Part shown: one piece after another, positions 45,853 through 54,723 of the stretch
Layout of the letters: each line of letters begins with the position of its first letter
How positions within the stretch are numbered: position 1 is the stretch's first letter
DNA from: DIGJ01 sp031553075
GTDB taxonomy: Bacteria; Bacillota; Clostridia; Lachnospirales; Lachnospiraceae
Reading direction: 5' to 3'
Assembly: GCA_031553075.1 (NCBI GenBank)
Contig: JAVBLX010000035.1
Coordinates: 1 to 64,000, forward strand
DNA length: 64,000 bases
Position numbers and translations under genes: made by a program
The notes under the pieces: generated by a model
What the model was told of the DNA's origin: nothing
Seen by the model: the letters and a program-made list of their open reading frames with translations, nothing else
Database searches by the model: none

Positions 45853-47875
45853 AATCGGAACCCCATTTCCTTTGGGAGTGAGTCAGACGGTGGATGGAGT
45901 TCAATTTGCACTATATCAGCCTTTTGGGAAGACGTGTAAATTGCATTTATATAAGAATGGATTGGAAGAGAACAAGGAAACCTATGTCTTGACGGATTAC
46001 CGAGTGGGCGATGTTTTTTCCATTTGTTTTATTGGCAAAAAACTGTCAAACTTTAAGGGCTATGAATATAGTTTTCAGGCAGAGAATTCTTTTGTTCTGG
46101 ATCCTTATGCGAAAAAGATATCCGGCCGTGAAAAGTGGTCCGTCCGCCCACAGGACCGGGAGGGCGATGAAATCCGCGGCGTTGTCCATTGGGAAAAGTT
46201 TGACTGGGAAGAGGACAAAAAGCCTAATATTAAATACTCGGATTTATATCTTTACCAGCTTCATGTAAGAGGCTTTACCAGACATACATCCTCTAAGGTC
46301 AAGGCAAAAGGAACCTACAGTGGCATTGTGGAGAAGATTCCATATCTGAAGGAGCTGGGAGTAAATGGTCTATTTTTGCTTCCTTGCTATGACTTTGACG
46401 AGATCCTGGAGGAAGACATTCGTGAAGTGACCCGTAAATATTTGGAGAGTTACCGATATAAGGAAAACAATCTGGAAAAGGTGGTGTCGGAAGCTAAGGC
46501 CATGTCAGAAGCTAAGGCTATGCCAGATGCTCGGGTCATGTCGGAGGCGAAAGCCATTTCAGAAGCTAAGGTCATCTCAGCGGTTAAGGCTGCCAAAGGG
46601 AATGTAACCGAGTTAAATATGGACCAGGGCAGAGACGAAAAAATAGAAGAAAAAGAGATTTTAAAAATAAATTATTGGGGATATACCAAGAAGGCGGCTT
46701 ATTTCACACCGAAAGCTTCTTATGCAAAGAACCCTAAAAATCCCCAGAAGGAAATGAAGGAATTGGTTCGGGCTCTTCATAAAGAAGGCATCGAGATTAT
46801 TTTGGATATGTTTTTTGACCGGGGGACCAACCCAAATCTGATCTTGGATTGTTTCCGTTACTGGGTTTTGGAATACCACGTAGATGGCTTCCGCGTGAAT
46901 GACAATGTGGTTCCGGTTCAGATTGCGGCACTTGATCCGATCATTGGCAGTGTTAAGCTCTTGGCTTCCCGTTGGGATGGGAAAGAAGAAAACCAACCAG
47001 TAAATTCCCGCCTGGCAGAGTACAGTGAAGGTTTTTTAACTTCCGCCAGACGTTATTTAAAAAGTGATGAGAGCCAGATTAATGAATTTATGTATCGAAT
47101 GAGGAGAAATCCCAAGGAGCACGGAGTTATTAATTTTCTTACTTCGGTTAATGGGTTTACCCTTATGGATCTGGTATCTTATGATATTAAGCACAATGAG
47201 AAAAACGGCGAAGCAGGACGGGATGGTACAGACTTTAATTACAGCTGGAATTGTGGTGTGGAAGGAAAAACCAAGCGCAAGAATATTCTGGCATTACGCC
47301 GTCAGCAGATATGGAATGGATTTATCATGATGTTCTTTAGTCAGGGAACCCCTATGCTCCTGGCAGGAGATGAATTGGGAAATTCGCAAGAAGGAAATAA
47401 CAATGCGTACTGTCAGGATAATGCCATAACCTGGATTAACTGGGACAATTTAAAGCAAAATGGGGATATCTTTCAGTTTGTAAAAGAACTGATTGCATTT
47501 CGCAAGAGCCATCCGGTGCTTCACCGGGAGGAAGAGTTTAAAGGAATGGATTATCTTTCTTCCGGAAGTCCGGATATCTCCTATCACGGAACCAGGGCAT
47601 GGTATGTGGACAATTCCAATTACAGCCGGATTCTGGGGGTTATGCTAAACGGAGCCTATGCCATGAAGGATCAGGAGCAAGCAGATACCAACTTTTATAT
47701 CGGTTATAATATGCATTGGGAAGCCCATGCGTTTGACCTGCCAGCACTGCCGGAGGGACGGAAGTGGAGCATCCTGATTGATACCTGTAAAGGAAAGGTA
47801 GAGGAAGTAGAGGTTGAGAATCAGAAGAACTATGTGATTCCACCACGTACCGTAATCGTGTTTATTGGTAAGTAG
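45839..47875 (+). CDS. GH13 isoamylase/GlgX-like protein, probably catalytically inactive
   Basis: This 678-residue protein is full-length relative to GH13 debranching enzymes: N-terminal beta domain, (beta/alpha)8 barrel and C-terminal domain. But the catalytic positions differ. YHVDGFRVND has Asn where the nucleophile Asp should be, LLASRWD has Ser for the acid Glu of GEPWD, and FLTSVNGFTL has Val-Asn for the His-Asp of AHDGFTL. Region I reads MFFDRG instead of YNH. A repeat-rich insert of about 90 residues sits before NYWGYTKKAAYFTP. The start ATG 45839 overlaps the ABC-F gene. A carbohydrate-binding role is inferred. Confidence 0.8.
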   Translation: MQRTKIGTPFPLGVSQTVDGVQFALYQPFGKTCKLHLYKNGLEENKETYVLTDYRVGDVFSICFIGKKLSNFKGYEYSFQAENSFVLDPYAKKISGREKWSVRPQDREGDEIRGVVHWEKFDWEEDKKPNIKYSDLYLYQLHVRGFTRHTSSKVKAKGTYSGIVEKIPYLKELGVNGLFLLPCYDFDEILEEDIREVTRKYLESYRYKENNLEKVVSEAKAMSEAKAMPDARVMSEAKAISEAKVISAVKAAKGNVTELNMDQGRDEKIEEKEILKINYWGYTKKAAYFTPKASYAKNPKNPQKEMKELVRALHKEGIEIILDMFFDRGTNPNLILDCFRYWVLEYHVDGFRVNDNVVPVQIAALDPIIGSVKLLASRWDGKEENQPVNSRLAEYSEGFLTSARRYLKSDESQINEFMYRMRRNPKEHGVINFLTSVNGFTLMDLVSYDIKHNEKNGEAGRDGTDFNYSWNCGVEGKTKRKNILALRRQQIWNGFIMMFFSQGTPMLLAGDELGNSQEGNNNAYCQDNAITWINWDNLKQNGDIFQFVKELIAFRKSHPVLHREEEFKGMDYLSSGSPDISYHGTRAWYVDNSNYSRILGVMLNGAYAMKDQEQADTNFYIGYNMHWEAHAFDLPALPEGRKWSILIDTCKGKVEEVEVENQKNYVIPPRTVIVFIGK

Positions 47876-47907
47876 ATTTACCGAGGATTCAACGTTTGAA
47901 ACAAATG

Positions 47908-47959
47908 AATGGAGTTGTAACAGTCATTGAGTAATCAATTGATTTGTTACAACTCCATT
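47908..47959. terminator. Two-way intrinsic terminator
   Basis: AATGGAGTTGTAACA (47908-47922) pairs exactly with TGTTACAACTCCATT (47945-47959), with T-rich DNA after it. It serves the GH13 gene and, in reverse, the small minus-strand gene. Confidence 0.9.
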
Positions 47960-48058
47960 TTTAATTTAACCGGATATTTGATGGAAAGAGTATCGTTACT
48001 GTTTACAGACTTACCTGTAATTCGCGAGAGAATATAGTCTGGCAAGTCAGCCTCTTTG

Positions 48059-48099
48059 TTTGTTTAGATGGCATCTACGTTTGTTTAGATGCCATCTAC
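48059..48099. repeat. Tandem duplication at a gene 3' end
   Basis: TTTGTTTAGATGGCATCTACG is repeated as TTTGTTTAGATGCCATCTACG, one base different. One copy holds the stop codon of the minus-strand gene at 48085. Confidence 0.8.
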
Positions 48100-48276
48100 G
48101 ATTTTGTCATAAAGATCCAGTACACAATAATGGTCATCATCAAAGTGATTGCAGTTTACACAACTGGTTTCAACAGAGTCACCAGTAGAATTTGTAAAGG
48201 AATCCTCCCTATCCGTCTTGGAAAACTCACTGCACCTTTGTGCCACTTCTTTGTATGTTTTCTTATCAGCTCTCAT
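48085..48276 (-). CDS. Small Cys-rich protein
   Basis: This 63-residue protein has SCVNCNHFDDDHYCVLDLYD near the C-terminus, three Cys and a His that could bind zinc. The N-terminal half is charged and Ser/Thr-rich. AGGAGAT precedes the ATG on the minus strand. I do not recognise the family with certainty. It lies downstream of the M18 peptidase gene and may share its transcript. Confidence 0.65.
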   Translation of the reverse strand: MRADKKTYKEVAQRCSEFSKTDREDSFTNSTGDSVETSCVNCNHFDDDHYCVLDLYDKIVDGI

Positions 48277-48336
48277 AAAATATCTCCTTTCCGCGAAAAA
48301 GTATTTACAGGCTTATTATGGCGGAAAAAAGAAATA

Positions 48337-49668
48337 TTATGCACAAAAGAAATATTTTACCAAATTATTTAATGCTTTCTGGTCTTTGGTACCCATTAAC
48401 TCTCTTGCTGAATGCATGGCAAGAATGGGAACGCCTAAATCCACGGTTTTCATCGGCAGCCAGGAGGAGGAAAGGGAACCTAAGGTGGTTCCGCCAGCCA
48501 TATCGGAACGGTTTACAAATTTCTGACAGGGGATATCATATGCCTGACAAAGCTGCTGAATGGCTCCAATGGCTTCTGTGTCAGTGGCATATCTCTGATT
48601 AAAGCTCATTTTCAAGGTAACACCCTGATTTAGCTGGGTGACATTTGTCGGATCATTTTTTCCAGGATGATTGGGGTGTAGGCCATGGGCAACGTCGATG
48701 GAAATCATATGACTTTTCAAAATGCTGTTATAAACATCAGTGCGGCTAAGTCCCAATCCCTCGTAGATTTTTTCCAGAAGGAGATTACTGACAATGGAAT
48801 CAGCGCCCTGCTTGGTCCGACTACCAACCTCTTCGTTGTCAAAAAGTGCAATAACATTGATCTGAGAAGGGTTTGGAATCTCAGAAAAGTTAGTGGGGCT
48901 TGATATTCCAACGGAACCAAAAGGAGAACTGATTCCGTAGAGGCAGGCAAATACGGAGGTAAGGTTATCCAAACGGGGAGAGGAAATAAATTCATCCTTC
49001 ATACCAAGGGTACAGCCTTCTTCGGCCACATATACATATAAATCAAAATCCAGGATTTCTTCTTTTGCCTTTCCTAATTCGTTTGCCAGGAAATCGATAA
49101 AAAAGGAATCTTTATTTAGCGTCTCATCTAATGTAGCAAACAGCGGAATCATATCAATCTGACCATTCAATTCCACACCCTTGTTTAATTCGGGATTCAT
49201 GTGAATAGCAAGATTAGGTATGGTAAGCAGAGGGCGCTTCCAGTCAATTAGAACCGTTTCAGGGTGAAAAATATCATTGCTTTTTAATGCTACTTTTCCT
49301 GCAATGGATAAAGGTCGATCTAGCCAGGTGCATTTCGTTACGCCGCCATAAACTTCAATATTAAGCTTAAGATAGTTTTTTTCGGAAAGCTCTGCTTTAG
49401 GCTTAATTCGTAGACAAGGGAAATCGGTATGTGAGGATGCAACCCGAAAAGTGGGTGTTTCAGAAATATCTTTGCCAATGGTGAAGGCAAACAAAGTGGT
49501 GTCATAAACCGTGGTGTAGTAACGTCCTCCTTTTTCCAGAGACCAGGGGGTATCAAAGGGAAGTGATTGAAAACCCTGTGCAGTGAGGAACTGTTGGCTT
49601 TCCTTAATGACGTGGAAGGGGGAGGTTGCACTTTTTATAAAAGATATTAAATCTTGTGGTTCGTTCAT
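48337..49668 (-). CDS. M18-family aspartyl aminopeptidase
   Basis: This 443-residue metallopeptidase removes N-terminal, often acidic, residues in the cytoplasm. Metal-binding SSHTDFPCLR, FDNEEVGSRTKQGADS and the SIDVAHGLHPNHPGK motif are all present. The length fits the family. It is transcribed away from the hydrogenase genes. Confidence 0.93.
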   Translation of the reverse strand: MNEPQDLISFIKSATSPFHVIKESQQFLTAQGFQSLPFDTPWSLEKGGRYYTTVYDTTLFAFTIGKDISETPTFRVASSHTDFPCLRIKPKAELSEKNYLKLNIEVYGGVTKCTWLDRPLSIAGKVALKSNDIFHPETVLIDWKRPLLTIPNLAIHMNPELNKGVELNGQIDMIPLFATLDETLNKDSFFIDFLANELGKAKEEILDFDLYVYVAEEGCTLGMKDEFISSPRLDNLTSVFACLYGISSPFGSVGISSPTNFSEIPNPSQINVIALFDNEEVGSRTKQGADSIVSNLLLEKIYEGLGLSRTDVYNSILKSHMISIDVAHGLHPNHPGKNDPTNVTQLNQGVTLKMSFNQRYATDTEAIGAIQQLCQAYDIPCQKFVNRSDMAGGTTLGSLSSSWLPMKTVDLGVPILAMHSARELMGTKDQKALNNLVKYFFCA

Positions 49669-50101
49669 GGTAATTCATTCCTTTCATAATAACTCAAGAA
49701 TATACATGGCTAATTTTACATACTTGATTTTGATTTTTTCTATTAATTGGTTATAGTATTGTTTCGCATAGGTATAGATTATACTATTTTGCCTGTGTTG
49801 TAAACGAATAAAAACATTCTTTTGGTGTTATGTTCTGCAAAATAATGGACATAATGAGAGCTAGTACATCGTATTTGAAATTCTTGTGTATATTACTGGT
49901 CTATTTTTCCGAGAGCACATCGTAAAAAGCCTCAGCGTAGCCCGCTACGCCTACGTTTTTTACAATGCACTCTCAAAAAAATATCCTCAGTAATATACAC
50001 AAGAATTTGCAAAACGATGTACTAGTACAGTGTATCATAAGTTCATGTACTAGTACCTCGAATAAGTAATTGCTTAGGAAGCATGAAAGGATGAAAACAT
50101 C
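49669..50101. other. Divergent intergenic region upstream of the hydrogenase operon
   Basis: This 433-base gap holds AT-rich sequence and the long hairpin element at 49861-50025. Several TATA-like boxes are present but no promoter is assigned. No Rex-type operator was recognised. Confidence 0.5.
49861..50025. repeat. 165-base near-perfect hairpin element
   Basis: The outer arms (about 49862-49899 and 49987-50024) pair over ~38 bases. The inner arms (GAGAGCACATCGTAAAAA against TTTTTTACAATGCACTCTC) extend the stem to a CGTAG-CCCG-CTACG tip. The right arm contains ATTTGCAAAACGATGT, also found at 1422 and 23352. It has the shape of a MITE or palindromic repeat; no protein is encoded. Confidence 0.8.
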
Positions 50102-50614
50102 ATGGTATTGGATGAAAAACGTATGGATGAGTCGGGAGCTTGGAAAGAAGCTTTGAAAATAGATGAACTGGATAACTATATTAATCAACTTCCGACAAAA
50201 GAAGGAAAACTAATACAGGTTCTTCACTTAGCACAGGAATTGGTTGGTTATTTGCCGGAGGAATTACAGCTTCACATTGCTGAAAAGATGGAAATTCCCC
50301 CTGCAAAGGTATTTGGTGTGGTTACCTTTTATTCTTTCTTCAATAGGAAGCCCAAGGGAGCCTATAAAATCAATGTCTGTCTTGGAACAGCCTGCTTTGT
50401 GCGAGGGTCTCAAGAGGTTTATAATGCTTTTCGCGATAAGTTAAAGGTCGACAGCGGAGAGATTACAGAGGATGGATTGTTTTCGTTGGATGGAATCCGT
50501 TGTGTGGGTGCCTGTGGCCTTGCTCCGGTGGTTTCTGTAAATGGGAAGGTATATGGCCGGGTCACTTTGGAAGATGTGGATGAGATTATTAATGAGCATA
50601 TGGAAAAATCTTAG
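50102..50614 (+). CDS. hydC: HydC/NuoE-like [2Fe-2S] subunit
   Basis: This 170-residue thioredoxin-fold ferredoxin is the small electron-transfer subunit of NAD-linked [FeFe]-hydrogenases. The four ligand cysteines are seen in CLGTAC and CVGAC. AAAGGATG lies upstream of the ATG. It is first in an operon with a ferredoxin-like protein, HydB and HydA. The symbol follows the HydABC naming by homology. Confidence 0.88.
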   Translation: MVLDEKRMDESGAWKEALKIDELDNYINQLPTKEGKLIQVLHLAQELVGYLPEELQLHIAEKMEIPPAKVFGVVTFYSFFNRKPKGAYKINVCLGTACFVRGSQEVYNAFRDKLKVDSGEITEDGLFSLDGIRCVGACGLAPVVSVNGKVYGRVTLEDVDEIINEHMEKS

Positions 50615-50684
50615 GCTAAATCCCTTAATGACAGCGAGTAGAAAACAAACATAGGTTAATATTTATGCAGAATGGGAGTGCAGA

Positions 50685-51080
50685 ATGAATAAAATGAAAT
50701 CGCTAGAAGAACTGAAAGCCATCAGGGAAAGGGCGAAGCAGGATACGGAGCTTCGGACCACGGGGGAAGATAAGGAACGGATTGTGGTTGCTGTTGGAAT
50801 GGCGACCTGTGGGATTGCTGCGGGTGCAAGAGAGGTTATGAGTGCTCTTTCAGAAGAAATCGGGGTAAAGGAGTTGGGGAATGTTTCGGTTGTAGCCACT
50901 GGATGTCTGGGATTTTGTTACGCAGAACCTATGGTTGAAGTGCGTACGCCGGGGAAGGAACCAATTCGGTATGGAAATGTAAACAGGGAGATTGCCAGAG
51001 CGATTATCGATATGCATATTTGCGAAGGAAAATTTGTGGAGGAAGCTATTTTTACAAAGGGGGTGCCAAAGAATGAGTAA
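50685..51080 (+). CDS. Ferredoxin-like subunit with an incomplete cluster motif
   Basis: This 131-residue thioredoxin-like ferredoxin lies between hydC and hydB. At the place where HydB has CGGTGC it has VGMATC, so one of four usual cluster Cys is absent. Later Cys are in TGCLGFC. Cluster binding is therefore uncertain. A GGGAG ribosome site lies in a direct repeat of TGCAGAATG. The 3' end overlaps the HydB-like start by 8 bases. Confidence 0.8.
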   Translation: MNKMKSLEELKAIRERAKQDTELRTTGEDKERIVVAVGMATCGIAAGAREVMSALSEEIGVKELGNVSVVATGCLGFCYAEPMVEVRTPGKEPIRYGNVNREIARAIIDMHICEGKFVEEAIFTKGVPKNE

Positions 51081-52866
51081 ATTCAGGATGCATATATTAG
51101 TATGCGGTGGTACTGGCTGTACTTCTTCCGAGAGTCTGGAGGTATATGATACATTTCAAAAGGTGATAGAAGAACAGGGACTTGGTGAAGAGGTACAGAT
51201 TTTGAAAACCGGATGCTTTGGGTTTTGTGAGCAGGGACCAATTGTGAAGATTTATCCGGACAATATTTTTTATGTTAAAGTATCTGCCCATGATGTGGAC
51301 GAGCTGGTTTCAGAACATGTAATCAAAGGACGGAGTGTAAATCGGCTTCTATACGTTGACCCGGAAGATGGAGAGCATGTGGAGGAGTTTCATGACATTC
51401 CCTTTTATCAGTCACAGGTACGGGTGGCACTTCGAAATTGTGGTATCATTGACCCGGAGAAAATTGAGGACTATATTTCTGTCCGAGGGTATGAGGCTTT
51501 GGGAGAGTGTATTTTCCATAAAACGCCAGAAGAGATTATTAATATAGTAAAGGAAAGCGGGCTTCGAGGCCGGGGAGGCGCGGGATTTCCCACTGGCTTA
51601 AAATGGGAATTTGCAAGAAATTATCAAAGCGAGAAAAAATATGTAGTCTGTAACGCCGATGAAGGTGATCCGGGTGCTTTTATGGACCGTTCCATCTTAG
51701 AAGGTGATCCCCATTCCGTTCTGGAGGCAATGGCGATTTGCGGGTACTCCATTGGCGCAGACGAAGGGATTGTGTACATTCGGGCAGAGTATCCTCTGGC
51801 TGTGGAACGGCTGCGGATTGCAATTAAGCAGGCAGAAGAATATGGGCTTTTGGGAGAAGAGATCCTTGGTTCAACGTTTCGTTTTAAAATTTCCCTGAAC
51901 CTTGGTGCAGGTGCCTTTGTTTGCGGCGAAGAAAGCTCTCTGCTTAATTCATTGGAGGGTGGGCGCGGAGAGCCCAGGACGAAGCCACCCTTTCCAGCAG
52001 AAAAAGGATATTGGCAGAAACCTACCAACATTAATAATGTGGAGACCTTTGCCAATATCAGTCCAATCATTTTAAAGGGAGCGGAATGGTTTCGTTCTAT
52101 GGGAACAGAAAAATCCAAGGGTTCCAAGGTATTTGCCCTGGCTGGCAAGATAAACAATGTAGGGTTGGTTGAAGTCCCAATGGGAATCCGATTAAGAGAT
52201 ATTGTTTATAAGGTAGGTGGTGGAATCCGAGACGGAAAAAAATTCAAAGCAGTGCAAACCGGCGGTCCTTCCGGTGGCTTCATTCCAGCAGAGGAGCTGG
52301 ACTTACAGATTGACTTTGATACCCTTTCGGCAGCTGGTTCCATGATGGGATCCGGTAGTATGATTGTTCTGGATGAAGATGACTGTATGGTGAATATGGC
52401 CAAATTTTATCTGGAATTTACCATGGAAGAAAGCTGTGGCAAATGTACCCCTTGCAGGATTGGAAATGTGCGGATGTATGAAATTCTGGAGAGAATCACC
52501 AAGGGTGATGGGACGGAAGAAGATTTATCCGCTTTAGAGGAAATTGGTAATTTTGTAAAAGGTTCTTCTCTGTGCGGGCTGGGACAGTCGTCGCCGAATC
52601 CGGTTCTTTCCTCCCTAAAGCATTTCAGGAAAGAATATATGGCTCACATTCGGGAAAAGAAATGCCCGGCAGGTGCCTGTAGCGACTTACTTCAATATGT
52701 GGTTCTTGACGATAAATGTATCGCCTGCACCAAATGTGCCAGAAATTGTCCGGTAAACTGTATTTCAGGAGCCCCCAAAGTTGTCCATCACATTGACCAG
52801 GGAAGATGTATCCGGTGCGGTGTTTGTGCTTCCATTTGCCCGGTTGATGCAATTACTAAAATGTAG
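51073..52866 (+). CDS. hydB: HydB/NuoF-like flavoprotein subunit
   Basis: This 597-residue subunit holds the NAD(H) and FMN site. An N-terminal thioredoxin-like ferredoxin (CGGTGC; CFGFC) is followed by the NuoF core (GRGGAGFPTGLKWEF; ADEGDPGAFMDR), a [4Fe-4S] site (SCGKCTPCRIG) and a C-terminal double [4Fe-4S] ferredoxin (CIACTKCARNCP; CIRCGVCASICP). In bifurcating hydrogenases this subunit splits electrons between NADH and ferredoxin. ATG 51073 overlaps the gene before it. Confidence 0.92.
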   Translation: MSKFRMHILVCGGTGCTSSESLEVYDTFQKVIEEQGLGEEVQILKTGCFGFCEQGPIVKIYPDNIFYVKVSAHDVDELVSEHVIKGRSVNRLLYVDPEDGEHVEEFHDIPFYQSQVRVALRNCGIIDPEKIEDYISVRGYEALGECIFHKTPEEIINIVKESGLRGRGGAGFPTGLKWEFARNYQSEKKYVVCNADEGDPGAFMDRSILEGDPHSVLEAMAICGYSIGADEGIVYIRAEYPLAVERLRIAIKQAEEYGLLGEEILGSTFRFKISLNLGAGAFVCGEESSLLNSLEGGRGEPRTKPPFPAEKGYWQKPTNINNVETFANISPIILKGAEWFRSMGTEKSKGSKVFALAGKINNVGLVEVPMGIRLRDIVYKVGGGIRDGKKFKAVQTGGPSGGFIPAEELDLQIDFDTLSAAGSMMGSGSMIVLDEDDCMVNMAKFYLEFTMEESCGKCTPCRIGNVRMYEILERITKGDGTEEDLSALEEIGNFVKGSSLCGLGQSSPNPVLSSLKHFRKEYMAHIREKKCPAGACSDLLQYVVLDDKCIACTKCARNCPVNCISGAPKVVHHIDQGRCIRCGVCASICPVDAITKM

Positions 52867-52974
52867 ATTTAATTGAAAAGCGAAATTGAAAAGCGAATTT
52901 GAAAAGCGCTAAATGAAAAAGCGAATTTAGCTGAGTTGGATAAGTGCGCAGCGCAGCGTACAGATAGGATTAGA
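52867..52974 (+). repeat. Tandem repeats plus hairpin/Shine-Dalgarno before hydA
   Basis: The unit TTGAAAAGCGAAA recurs about four times (52873-52926) directly after the hydB stop. GTGCGC (52944-52949) then pairs with GCGTAC (52956-52961, one G-U pair), and AGATAGGAT leads to the hydA ATG at 52975. Confidence 0.6.
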
Positions 52975-54723
52975 ATGAGGGAAATAACCGTAACGATTAA
53001 TAATATAGAACTAAAAGCGGATGAGGGAATTACGATTTTGGAGTGTGCAAGGAAAGCAGGTGCTTACATTCCAACCTTATGCCATATGAATTTTCACGAT
53101 GCCGGAATGGTAAATCAAGTAGCCACCTGCCGGGTCTGCATGGTGGAGATAGAGGGCAGAAGAAACCTGGCAACCGCCTGCAATACATTGATTACAGATG
53201 GCATGAGAATACACACGAATTCCATAAAAGCCATCCAGGCCAGAAGACTTTCTTTGGAGCTGCTATTATCCAATCATCCCAAGGACTGTCTGGTCTGTGA
53301 CCGAAACCTGAACTGTGAGCTGCAGCGGCTTGCGGCCAGACTTGGAGTTACAGAAATAAAATATAAAGGCAAGCAGTGGAATTTTGAGAAGGATGAATCC
53401 AGTCTGTCCCTCATTCGAGACCCCAATAAATGTATCCTTTGTCGCCGCTGTGAAACGATGTGTAATACCATTCAAACAGTAGGCGTCTACTCCACCGTAA
53501 GCAGAGGCTTTAATACCATCATGAGCACAGCCTTTGGTAAGCCCATAATGGACACCAGTTGTACCTTTTGTGGTCAATGTGTATCCGTATGCCCCACCGG
53601 TGCCCTGACGCAGAAGGATAATGTAACAGCCGTATGGGATAAAATAAACGACCCTGACAAATATGTCATAGTTCAGACAGCCCCAGCAGTCCGTGTTGCC
53701 TTAGGCGAAGCGTTCGACTTACCTCTTGGTACAAGAGTAACCGGAAAGATGGTAGCAGCTTTACGGCGTCTGGGTTTTGATAAAGTATACGATACTGATT
53801 TTGCCGCTGACCTGACCATCATGGAAGAAGCCGCCGAACTAATCGATCGTCTAAAAAACAATAAGCCTCTCCCCATTCTCACCAGCTGCTGTCCAGCCTG
53901 GGTAAGATTTATTGAGCACCAGTTCCCCGAACTTCTGGAGGTCCCCTCAACCTGCCGTTCCCCCCATGAAATGTTTGGAGCCATTGCAAAAACCTACCTG
54001 GCCCAAAAGCTGGGCATCAGCCCAGAAAAAATGGTAGTCGTCTCCATCATGCCATGTCTTGCCAAAAAATACGAAGCAGCCCGCCCAGAGCTTTCCTATG
54101 AAGAATACCAAAATGTAGACTTTGCCATATCTACTCGGGAATTAGCCAAAATGATAAAAGAAGCAGGCTTATGCTTTGCCGATTTGCCAGAAGAAGATTT
54201 TGACTCCATTATGGGAGCCTCCTCTGGGGCAGGAGTTATGTTTGGTACCACAGGAGGAGTAATAGAAGCCGCAGTAAGAACCGCCTATACCTGGCTTACC
54301 GGAGAAAAGCCACAGGAAGTAGAGTTTACCGACTTAAGGGGCTTGGAAGGACTTCGTGAAGCTTCCTATGATATAAACGGGCAAAAGATAAACATTGCAG
54401 TAGCCCACGGCTTGGGAAATGCCAGACGACTCCTGGAAGAAATCCGCGACCAGAAATCAAAATACCACGCAATTGAAATTATGGCCTGCCCTGGAGGGTG
54501 TGTAGGTGGCGGCGGGCAGCCATATCATAACAACAATCCGGAAATCTTAAGAAAAAGAGCAGAAGCCATTTATGAAGAAGACCGTTCCAAAGAAGTGAGA
54601 TACTCCCATGAAAACCCGGAGATCAAGCTTCTATACGATGAATTTCTGGGAGAACCCTTTGGTGAAAAAGCCCATGAACTTCTCCATACCCACTTCACTA
54701 AAAATGGGGGACTTGGGAGTTAG
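52975..54723 (+). CDS. hydA: [FeFe]-hydrogenase catalytic subunit
   Basis: This 582-residue subunit makes or uses H2. The N-terminal [2Fe-2S] domain, the His-ligated [4Fe-4S] (HPKDCLVCDRNLNC) and the double ferredoxin (CILCRRCETMC; CTFCGQCVSVCP) are followed by the H-cluster motifs TSCCPAW, MPCLAKKYEA and MACPGGCVGGGGQP. It ends GLGS-stop inside the repeat element at 54712. The second half of the gene is more C-rich on the coding strand than the other hyd genes. ATG 52975 follows AGATAGGAT. Confidence 0.97.
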   Translation: MREITVTINNIELKADEGITILECARKAGAYIPTLCHMNFHDAGMVNQVATCRVCMVEIEGRRNLATACNTLITDGMRIHTNSIKAIQARRLSLELLLSNHPKDCLVCDRNLNCELQRLAARLGVTEIKYKGKQWNFEKDESSLSLIRDPNKCILCRRCETMCNTIQTVGVYSTVSRGFNTIMSTAFGKPIMDTSCTFCGQCVSVCPTGALTQKDNVTAVWDKINDPDKYVIVQTAPAVRVALGEAFDLPLGTRVTGKMVAALRRLGFDKVYDTDFAADLTIMEEAAELIDRLKNNKPLPILTSCCPAWVRFIEHQFPELLEVPSTCRSPHEMFGAIAKTYLAQKLGISPEKMVVVSIMPCLAKKYEAARPELSYEEYQNVDFAISTRELAKMIKEAGLCFADLPEEDFDSIMGASSGAGVMFGTTGGVIEAAVRTAYTWLTGEKPQEVEFTDLRGLEGLREASYDINGQKINIAVAHGLGNARRLLEEIRDQKSKYHAIEIMACPGGCVGGGGQPYHNNNPEILRKRAEAIYEEDRSKEVRYSHENPEIKLLYDEFLGEPFGEKAHELLHTHFTKNGGLGS

